From Nanobdellota archaeon (lineage in GTDB: Archaea; Nanobdellota; Nanobdellia; Pacearchaeales; GW2011-AR1), in assembly GCA_018830905.1 (NCBI GenBank), contig JAHJRM010000045.1, forward strand, positions 1-19,469: a stretch of 19,469 nucleotides of DNA. Reading direction: 5' to 3'. Below are positions 6,799 through 12,863 of the stretch, one piece after another. The translations under genes and the position numbers were made by a program. Under the pieces are notes generated by a model. It saw only the letters and a list, made by a program, of their open reading frames with translations. It searched no databases and was not told the origin of the DNA. The number at the start of each line of letters is the position of its first letter. Position 1 is the first letter of the stretch.

Positions 6799-8169
6799 CT
6801 AACACCAGTGAGAAACGCCTAGGGAGCACAGAGATTGTTTCATAGCGTTGTTTTCTTCTTGTAGTTTTTCTATTTGCATCTGTTGTTCTTGTATTGCTTT
6901 TATTGCAACAACTTGCGCAGGGTAAGAATCAAGCTGAAGAATCTCACTGCCGTCAGGAAGGAACTCTCCGCTTCCTTTGACAAAGTCAGGGAATATCCCT
7001 TGGAATTCTTGGGCTATAAAGTTGTAATAGGATTTATTTTCTATTGCAGGGTGTTGCTTTAGATATTCTTCGTCGTATCTAAACATTACCGGGTTTAGAT
7101 TCATTATTGTGCTTATAGCGTTTTTAACCGTTTGTACGTCTGTTTTAATTCTTTTATCGGAGTTTGAGAGCCAGTCGCCTGCGACAGATTTAGATGCTGT
7201 TCCCTCTACTTCTAACATATTTGTTGTTGGGGTTCTTGATATTCCGACATAGCCATTTGTATCTATTATTAATCTGTCTGCAAAAGCACTGTGATCCTGA
7301 ATAGCAAATTTTCCTTGACCCAAATGGGAATTACCAGATGATGATAGAAGTTTCCATTCACGTCCTCCCGTACCTGTATTTTTTAGTACTATGGCAACAT
7401 TATCAACAGAACCCTGTGTCCGAATTCCTTCAGTGTTTTTTGTTGTAACAACATCTAAAGGAACACTCGGAGCCGTCGTGCCGATTCCGACGTTGCCATT
7501 GTTATAAAAAATTCCATTGAAGATCCATGAGCTTATGCAACTTGCCCCAATACAAAAACTATCTGCAGAAATATTTCCTCCGGATACTTGAAGTTTATTA
7601 TTTGGTGCAGTTGTTCCAATCCCAACTTTTCCAGAGGATAAATAAACATTTCCTGCAGTGCTATTTGACCATAAAGAACTTCCACTGCTTGACCATGAGC
7701 TTATGCAACTTGCCCCAATACAAAAACTATCTGCAGAAATATTTCCTCCGGATACTTGAAGTTTATTATTTGGTGCAGTTGTTCCAATCCCAATCCACCC
7801 GTCGTTATAATATATAACATCTCCAGCTTCTTCAGATATTGCGTTGCCTGTGAAGAAATTTGAGAAGAATCCTGTTAATTCTGCAGGTGTTTCTGTCCCC
7901 TTAAATGATTCTATGTTTTCTTCAGCAGGAGCATAACATTTTTTTAAGAAGCAGATGTAGCCTTCACCGAATTGGTCTACGCAGTCGCTGTTTATTATAC
8001 ATTCAGATGATTCAATTACGTTTCCTCTTTTTCCTGCAGAAGTTTCACCATCGGAAGAATCATCTTCATTATTTCCATAGAAACCTATTATCATTACTAT
8101 AACTATCATAATGATTGTCGTGAATATTCCCAAGACCAAAAAAGAGTGTAGTCCGCTTTGTGCTTTCAT
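6799..8169 (-). CDS. Membrane-anchored fibre-like protein with C-terminal peptidase S74 (endosialidase-type) chaperone domain
   Basis: I choose ATG at 8169 (456 aa) rather than the GTG at 8175, because a GAGGTG Shine-Dalgarno-like sequence ends 3 nt before it. Residues 1-6 (MKAQSG) followed by a hydrophobic helix 8-30 resemble an archaeal pilin-like or class III signal. A four-cysteine module is at 57-78. A stalk region (125-325) repeats the GIGTTAP-x-KLQV motif, familiar from phage and bacterial fibre proteins, three times. The C-terminal domain, about 335-445, is a peptidase S74 intramolecular chaperone: SDKRIKTDV at 337-345, NPVMFRYD, YNFIAQEFQGIFPD and a closing coiled coil with AIKAIQEQQMQIEKLQEEN. 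In this family the chaperone cuts itself off N-terminal to a serine, here probably Ser337, after the fibre trimerises. I infer a trimeric surface fibre displayed on the cell. Two stalk repeats are identical at DNA level. Confidence 0.85.
   Translation of the reverse strand: MKAQSGLHSFLVLGIFTTIIMIVIVMIIGFYGNNEDDSSDGETSAGKRGNVIESSECIINSDCVDQFGEGYICFLKKCYAPAEENIESFKGTETPAELTGFFSNFFTGNAISEEAGDVIYYNDGWIGIGTTAPNNKLQVSGGNISADSFCIGASCISSWSSSGSSLWSNSTAGNVYLSSGKVGIGTTAPNNKLQVSGGNISADSFCIGASCISSWIFNGIFYNNGNVGIGTTAPSVPLDVVTTKNTEGIRTQGSVDNVAIVLKNTGTGGREWKLLSSSGNSHLGQGKFAIQDHSAFADRLIIDTNGYVGISRTPTTNMLEVEGTASKSVAGDWLSNSDKRIKTDVQTVKNAISTIMNLNPVMFRYDEEYLKQHPAIENKSYYNFIAQEFQGIFPDFVKGSGEFLPDGSEILQLDSYPAQVVAIKAIQEQQMQIEKLQEENNAMKQSLCSLGVSHWC
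7525..7625. repeat. Direct repeat copy 1 (101 bp, perfect) in the stalk of the S74 protein gene
   Basis: Identical, base for base, to 7693-7793. The offset of 168 bp is 56 codons, so the duplication is in frame. It encodes the stalk unit from GIGTTAPNNKLQVSGG through FCIGASCISSW. Confidence 0.95.
7693..7793. repeat. Direct repeat copy 2 (101 bp, perfect) in the stalk of the S74 protein gene
   Basis: Second copy of the 101-bp unit. A third unit near 7450-7500 keeps the GIGTTAP protein motif but differs at DNA level, so these two copies are the recent pair. Confidence 0.95.
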
Positions 8170-8197
8170 TTTCACCTCAGTTTAACTTAGCGATTTT

Positions 8198-8208
8198 TGT
8201 TTATAAAA
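8198..8208 (-). promoter_or_regulatory. TATA box of the S74 gene, with short leader and Shine-Dalgarno
   Basis: The minus strand reads TTTATAAAC about 35 nt upstream of the ATG at 8169. The expected transcription start is therefore near 8178, leaving a leader of about 9-10 nt containing GAGGTG. This is the only gene here whose start is clearly set by a Shine-Dalgarno-like sequence. Confidence 0.6.
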
Positions 8209-8216
8209 TGTTGTTT

Positions 8217-8551
8217 AACAAGTAATTTCTTTTTAATTTGCCTCGCTCCGGAGTCGCTCGTCGTATGGGAAAGCGATTACGCATACGCGTCGCGAAGCAC
8301 TGAATGAAAAGCCGTTCCCCGGAGTTCACTTCGTTCCCTCTCATCCGCCAAAATGGCGAACGAAACAAGTCACCCTTTCTTTAAATTTGTCTCGCTCAGA
8401 AGTCGCTCGTCGTATGGGAACCGATGGTTCCCCTAACAAGTCACCCTTCCTTTAACTTTCACTCGCTCCGGAGTCGCTCGTCGTATGGGAACCGATGGTT
8501 CCCCTAACAAGTCACCCTTCCTTTAAATTTGTCTCGCTCAGAAGTCGCTCG
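8217..8551. repeat. Cluster of tandem structured repeats, 71-nt unit
   Basis: Successive units start with AACAAGT at 8364, 8435 and 8506 (exact 71-nt period). A diverged, longer unit covers 8217-8363 and a truncated one 8506-8551. Each full unit contains CTCGCT(CCGG/CAGA)AGTCGCTCG, then GTATGG, then a hairpin with 7-bp stem and 3-nt loop (GGGAACC-GAT-GGTTCCC, at 8416-8432 and 8487-8503), then CCTAACAAGTCACCC. Two sub-types, with CTCCGGAG or CTCAGAAG, alternate A-B-A-B along the cluster. The diverged unit has a separate hairpin CGCCA-AAA-TGGCG at 8346-8358. No ORF runs through the cluster. A related copy lies in inverted orientation at 19149-19193. Confidence 0.85.
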
Positions 8552-8676
8552 ATATTCAAAAGTAATAACTAAAATCTGCGTTTGTCTGGTTTATGGTATT
8601 AATTCGCGAACGTAATTAGCAAACAACTCTTTGTTTAATAATAAACAAAATTTAAGTAGCGACGGATGATAAAAAA
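8552..8676. other. Non-coding stretch between the repeat cluster and the ppsA promoter
   Basis: AT-rich sequence without an ORF. It contains a short inverted motif TTCGCGAA (8611-8618) and a TATA-like TTTAAGTA at 8651-8658 that could be a secondary promoter for the downstream gene. Confidence 0.35.
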
Positions 8677-8684
8677 CTTTATTA
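8677..8684 (+). promoter_or_regulatory. TATA-like box of ppsA
   Basis: CTTTATTA is centred about 26 nt upstream of the ATG at 8707. This spacing matches the other leaderless genes here and helps choose that ATG over the TTG at 8704. Confidence 0.5.
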
Positions 8685-8706
8685 ACTGATTCCCTTTTTA
8701 TGTTTG

Positions 8707-11406
8707 ATGGATGGGATTCAAAAAGAGGCTAAGGGAAATGTAGTTTCTGGAAAATCTCGCTTCGTGAAATGGTTTTCTGAGTTAAGTAAAGATTCAATTA
8801 GTGTTGCGGGAGGTAAAGGAGCTAATCTTGCGGAGATTTATAATTTGAAGGTTCCGGTTCCTTCGGGATTTGTGGTTACGGTTTTGGCTTATGACTATTT
8901 TATAAAAAGTGCGAATATCGACGATAAAATGAAAGAGATTCTTGGCGGGATTGATTATGAGAGTGTTTCTTCTTTGGACAAAGCGACGAAAGAGGTTCGG
9001 GAAATTATAGAGAAATCTGAGATTCCTAAAGATATGGAAGAAGAGATTTTGGAGAGTTATGAATCTCTTGGAGAGGGTGATTTGCCTCAAGGTCAGGCGG
9101 CGCACGAGCTTTTGAACCGTTCACCCGAATTACCTTTTGTTGCTGTTAGAAGTAGTGCTACGACGGAGGACCTTGCGGAGGCTAGTTTTGCGGGACAGCA
9201 GGATTCTTTTGTGAATGTTAAGGGTAATTTTGATTTGTTGGTACACATAAAGAAATGTTTCGCATCCCTTTTTACGTCGAGAGCTACTTATTATAGAAAT
9301 AAGAATGGATTTGATTATAGTAAAGCTAAGTTGGCTGTTGTTGTTCAGAGAATGATTGATTCCGATAAATCTGGGGTTGCTTTTTCTAAAGATCCTTCTT
9401 CAAGGAATGATAGTGTTACTATAGAAGCTGTTTGGGGGCTTGGGGAAGGCATAGTTTCAGGAAGGATTACACCAGATAGATATATTGTTTCTAAGGATAT
9501 GGATATTTTAGAAAAACATATTGGTAGGAAGAAAATTGCTATTACTCGAGATTCGTCTGGTTCTAAGGAGGTTGTTAAGCTAAAAGATGAAATTTCTGAG
9601 AGGCAAGTGCTTAAGGATTCTGAGATTAGTAAGGTTGCTGAGATTGCACTTCAACTTGAGAAGCATTATGGGAAACCACAGGACCTTGAGTTTGCTATTG
9701 AGAATGGGGAGATTTCTATTGTTCAGACGCGTCCGATTACGACTCTTGAGAAGAGGGGTGATGATTCTGTGCGTGAGCTTAAGGGAGAGGTTATTCTCAC
9801 TGGTCTTGCGGCCTCGCCAGGTATCGGTGTAGGTAAGGTTCGTATCGTTGAGAATTTGGATGATTTAGATAGTGTTCAGAAAGGAGATATTCTTGTGACG
9901 ACTATGACTAATCCCGACATGGTTGTTGTTATGCAGCGTTCTGCGGCGATTGTTACCGACGAGGGTGGTTTGACGGCCCACGCTTCAATAGTCTCTAGAG
10001 AGATCGGGATACCTGCAGTGGTTGGTACTGGGGATGCTACAAGGAAATTAAAGGAGGGAGAGTTTGTTACTGTTGATGGTTTTTCTGGTAAAATTTACAA
10101 AGGGAAGATTTCCGAGAGCGTCCAGAAAGAAGTTAAGCCTGTTCAGATTGAGACTCGAACGAAGTTGAAAGTTATTATTGATATTCCTCCTTCGGCAGAG
10201 CGTGCTTCGCGTTCAGGATTGAAGGAGATTGGATTGACGAGAATAGAAGGAATCATATCTGAGAGTGGAAAGCATCCCAATTATTTTTTAGAAAATGAAA
10301 GTCTTGGCGATTATGAGAACATTGTTTTTGAAGGACTAGAAATCATCTCGAAGAAATTTGATGAAATCTGGGTGAGGACTTCTGATATAAGGAGCGATGA
10401 ATTTGCAAATCTTGAGGGAGCTCCTAAAGAGAAAGAAGTTAATCCTATGTTGGGTATGCACGGAGTTAGATATAGTTTAAGGCATCCTGAGATTTTGAAG
10501 GTAGAACTTAGGGCTATGAAAAGAATTGCTGGTTCCGGTAAGAGGGTTGGTGTTCTTGTTCCACAAGTTATTTCTGTTGAAGAGATTAAAGGGGTGAAAA
10601 GTATCCTTGAAGAAGTGGGTTTCCTAAATGCTAAATTGGGTGTTATGATTGAGACTCCGGCGGCGGTTCAGATTATCAAGGAGCTTTGCGAAGAAGGAAT
10701 ATCTTTTGTTTCTTTCGGCACAAATGATTTAACACAATATACTCTTGCAATTGATAGAGGGAATGAGAGCGTTCAGGAAATTTATAATGAAATGCATCCT
10801 GCTGTTTTGAGTCAGATTGAGAGTGTTGTTAGAGAGTGTAAGAATAAGGGAGTTGAGACTAGTATTTGCGGTCAGGCAGGAAGTAAGGAAAAGATGGTTA
10901 GGTTCCTTGTTGGGATTGGAATTGATAGCATAAGCGTTAATGCGGATGTTGCTTCTGATGTTGCTGAGATTGTTGCAGATGTTGAGAGACAGAATAAAGA
11001 GCGCTTTGAATCTGAAATAGTATCTGATAAAAAAGTTGAAGAGAAACATTTTGAAGAGTTGCGGGAAGAGAGAGTTGAAGAACGATACATGCCAGAGGTT
11101 CATCAAGAAATAAGGGAGCAAAGGGAATCTTCTCCGTCAGTTCCAGATGTTCCGATGCTTGGAGATAATGAACCCGAATTTTTTCCGGTAAAAGGTCTTG
11201 AGAATATTAATGAAGATGTTCCTGTTTCAAAAAGTAGTCGGGCCAGTGAAGATGGTGGTGAAAAAGAGGGATGGGAAAGTTGGAATGGAGATGATTCACA
11301 TAATAATACCGAGTCTAGCGAAGAGACGAGTGAATCTCCAGTAGTTAATGTTGATGAGCCTGTTGAAAGTGAAAAAGAGGAAGACGAGATTTTGGATATC
11401 TTTTAG
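8707..11406 (+). CDS. ppsA: Phosphoenolpyruvate synthase with long acidic C-terminal tail
   Basis: Converts pyruvate, ATP and water to phosphoenolpyruvate, AMP and phosphate (EC 2.7.9.2), the entry to gluconeogenesis. 899 aa from ATG 8707. Residues about 17-348 are the ATP-grasp-like nucleotide-binding domain (GGKGANLAEI at 35-44, VRSSATTEDLAEASFAGQQ at 147-165, VQTRPIT at 339-345). Residues 362-465 are the swivelling phosphohistidine domain, with His425 in GGLTAHASIVSRE. Residues 485-762 are the PEP/pyruvate barrel, with NPMLGMHGVRYSLRHPEI at 579-596, FGTNDLTQYTLAIDRGN at 670-686 and catalytic Cys721 in SICGQAGS. The barrel's MHGVRYSLRHPE segment is closer to enzyme I/PPDK wording than to E. 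coli PpsA. Residues about 764-899 are a charged, low-complexity tail not usual in the family (most are near 800 aa). It stands alone with its own promoter. Confidence 0.95.
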   Translation: MDGIQKEAKGNVVSGKSRFVKWFSELSKDSISVAGGKGANLAEIYNLKVPVPSGFVVTVLAYDYFIKSANIDDKMKEILGGIDYESVSSLDKATKEVREIIEKSEIPKDMEEEILESYESLGEGDLPQGQAAHELLNRSPELPFVAVRSSATTEDLAEASFAGQQDSFVNVKGNFDLLVHIKKCFASLFTSRATYYRNKNGFDYSKAKLAVVVQRMIDSDKSGVAFSKDPSSRNDSVTIEAVWGLGEGIVSGRITPDRYIVSKDMDILEKHIGRKKIAITRDSSGSKEVVKLKDEISERQVLKDSEISKVAEIALQLEKHYGKPQDLEFAIENGEISIVQTRPITTLEKRGDDSVRELKGEVILTGLAASPGIGVGKVRIVENLDDLDSVQKGDILVTTMTNPDMVVVMQRSAAIVTDEGGLTAHASIVSREIGIPAVVGTGDATRKLKEGEFVTVDGFSGKIYKGKISESVQKEVKPVQIETRTKLKVIIDIPPSAERASRSGLKEIGLTRIEGIISESGKHPNYFLENESLGDYENIVFEGLEIISKKFDEIWVRTSDIRSDEFANLEGAPKEKEVNPMLGMHGVRYSLRHPEILKVELRAMKRIAGSGKRVGVLVPQVISVEEIKGVKSILEEVGFLNAKLGVMIETPAAVQIIKELCEEGISFVSFGTNDLTQYTLAIDRGNESVQEIYNEMHPAVLSQIESVVRECKNKGVETSICGQAGSKEKMVRFLVGIGIDSISVNADVASDVAEIVADVERQNKERFESEIVSDKKVEEKHFEELREERVEERYMPEVHQEIREQRESSPSVPDVPMLGDNEPEFFPVKGLENINEDVPVSKSSRASEDGGEKEGWESWNGDDSHNNTESSEETSESPVVNVDEPVESEKEEDEILDIF

Positions 11407-11570
11407 AAAAGTCGGATAAGAATAATTCTTTTGTTACTTGCTCGCTGTACTCGCAAATTGATTAGATTAATAACAAAGTAAAATCATACAAGAAGATGTT
11501 TAATTGTTGACGCTGATTTTACTAAGTTAATTATTGTGGACTTTCTAAACAAATACATAAAATTCTAAAT
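11407..11570. other. Intergenic region after ppsA with GCTCGC-type motif
   Basis: Contains a short palindrome AAGAATAATTCTT followed by TTGTT at 11417-11434, a possible terminator. The GC-rich motif TGCTCGCTGTACTCGCAA follows at 11439-11456, and then AACAAAGTAAAATCATA at 11472-11488, which matches the block at 264-279. No ORF is seen. Confidence 0.45.
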
Positions 11571-11580
11571 ATTTATAAAT
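11571..11580 (+). promoter_or_regulatory. TATA box of the two-gene unit
   Basis: ATTTATAAAT is centred about 26 nt upstream of the ATG at 11601, giving a leaderless message that should also carry the next gene. Confidence 0.7.
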
Positions 11581-11600
11581 TGAAAAACCTTATTTAAGGG

Positions 11601-12170
11601 ATGGTTAGGGTTTCTAAAAAAAAGAGTGTGGTTAGAAAGAAGAGTGTTCCTAAGAAGAAGGTGGTTTCTAGGAAGGCAGTTTCGCATAAATCTGATTCTG
11701 TGGCGAATAAGGTTCTTGTTGAAAATTTTATCGGTTTGCAGAAAGTGATGGTTGATTTGGCTGGGAAATTTGATAGTCTTTCAGTAAATATTTCTAAATT
11801 GTTGGATTTATTCGAGGCATCTGCTAAACATCTCGCTAAAAAAGATTTTGAGACTGAAAAAGCGAATGGTGATTCCGAGAAGATTCTTGAGAAGCTTAAT
11901 GCTTTATCTGAGAAGGCGGGGTTGATTGGTAAGGGACTTGTTTTGATTCATGAGGCTAATTCTGGTTTTGTTTCTAAGGGTGATTTTTCAGATATGGAGA
12001 AGAGTCGTCGTATTGAAGAGAATGTGGTTAAGAGAGGTATGATACCTCCTAAAAGTTACAATCCTGACGAGTCGAAAGAGATGAATCCTGTTAGTAAAGT
12101 GTCTTCTGAAAATGTTGAAGGTTCTGAAATCTCTCCTTCATCTCATATGACTAAAGAGATTGAGGAATAA
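11601..12170 (+). CDS. Basic-N-terminus coiled-coil protein of unknown function
   Basis: A 189-residue soluble protein. Residues 1-30 are strongly basic with repeated KK/RK (VSKKKSVVRKKSVPKKK), which suggests nucleic-acid or membrane-surface binding. Residues 35-72 and 91-106 have heptad-like hydrophobic spacing consistent with short coiled coils. The last 60 residues are polar and probably disordered. I do not recognise the family. The stop codon is immediately followed by the ATG of the next gene (TAA then ATG, no gap), with GAGGA just before it. The two are therefore almost certainly co-transcribed and probably act together, perhaps as partners in a secretion or surface structure. The start is supported by the TATA box at the usual distance. 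Confidence 0.75.
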   Translation: MVRVSKKKSVVRKKSVPKKKVVSRKAVSHKSDSVANKVLVENFIGLQKVMVDLAGKFDSLSVNISKLLDLFEASAKHLAKKDFETEKANGDSEKILEKLNALSEKAGLIGKGLVLIHEANSGFVSKGDFSDMEKSRRIEENVVKRGMIPPKSYNPDESKEMNPVSKVSSENVEGSEISPSSHMTKEIEE

Positions 12171-12863
12171 ATGTCACGTCAAGTTGTTAGTAAAGCGGGA
12201 AAGATGATTCTTTTGGAATTTGCTAGGGGTATTTTAGAGAGCACTGATTCTTATCGAACGGTTTTAATTCGCGAAGGTGTTAGAGAGATTCTTTTTTATC
12301 ATAAAAGACTTGAGATGCTTGAAAAAGAGAGTAAGATTAAACAGAGTAAAGACATAAGGAAAGTTGTTCGCGAGAAGATTAAAGAGGACTCAAAAGTGGT
12401 TGATGTGTTGGGCGTGCCTAAATCACGCGGAGAGGTGAAGTTTGATGTTGATGATAGAGAGGGTAGTGCAAGGGCTTATTTGAGTTCATTTAGTATTCCT
12501 GAATTTGCTCTTCCAGATACTGTGCGAGATATTAAGCCTGTTCCTCGTTCAGAGAGGATAAACCTTGGTAGATTGAATCAGCTCTTGAATGATCCTTTTG
12601 TTAAGACTATTGAGTGTAGCGGTTCTGATGAAAAGGTTTTTGTGACGGGAGTTATGGGGCGGAAGAAGACCTCAATAATATTAAGTGGGAAAGAGATTGA
12701 AGATGTAATTATGGCTTTTTCTAAATTAGGGAAGATACCTATGACTCCTGGAATTTTCAAGGTGTTCTTTGGGAACCTATCTATGTCTGCGATGGTTTCT
12801 GAGGTGATAGGTTCTAGATTTTTGATTAAGAAGGTTCCGATGGGTTATGGAAGGTTTGGTTGA
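12171..12863 (+). CDS. Stand-alone N-terminal-domain-like protein of type II/IV secretion ATPases (no ATPase domain)
   Basis: 230 residues. The first 85 are helical and charged. Residues 131-222 (LNQLLNDPFVKTIECSGSDE, then VFVTGVMGRKKTSIILSGKEIEDVIMAFSK, then IPMTPGIFKVFFGNLSMSAMVSEVIGSRFLIKKV) read like the domain that precedes the RecA-like core in archaeal GspE/FlaI/TadA ATPases. In that family the pattern is a DPxVxxI element, a lysine/threonine-rich strand pair, a helix, then a G-x-R/F-I-I-K-K strand. The protein ends right after this domain: there is no Walker A, Walker B or His-box. It directly follows the basic coiled-coil gene. I infer a regulatory or assembly subunit derived from a secretion ATPase. 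The family call rests on pattern similarity only. It converges with the gene on the minus strand with no gap. Confidence 0.65.
   Translation: MSRQVVSKAGKMILLEFARGILESTDSYRTVLIREGVREILFYHKRLEMLEKESKIKQSKDIRKVVREKIKEDSKVVDVLGVPKSRGEVKFDVDDREGSARAYLSSFSIPEFALPDTVRDIKPVPRSERINLGRLNQLLNDPFVKTIECSGSDEKVFVTGVMGRKKTSIILSGKEIEDVIMAFSKLGKIPMTPGIFKVFFGNLSMSAMVSEVIGSRFLIKKVPMGYGRFG

Noticed and set aside
7527..7817. Plus-strand 96-residue ORF with an internal repeat
   Set aside because: It is antisense to the S74 protein gene, and its repeat only reflects the 101-bp duplication in that gene.
8217..8551. CRISPR array
   Set aside because: The 71-nt units are contiguous, with no unique spacers between conserved repeats and no cas genes nearby.
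8704..8706. TTG start for ppsA one codon upstream
   Set aside because: The next codon is ATG at the usual leaderless distance from the TATA box, which is the simpler choice.
10729..11121. Minus-strand 130-residue ORF
   Set aside because: Lies within the ppsA barrel and the start of its tail on the opposite strand; low-complexity Asn/Leu/Ile composition typical of a shadow frame.
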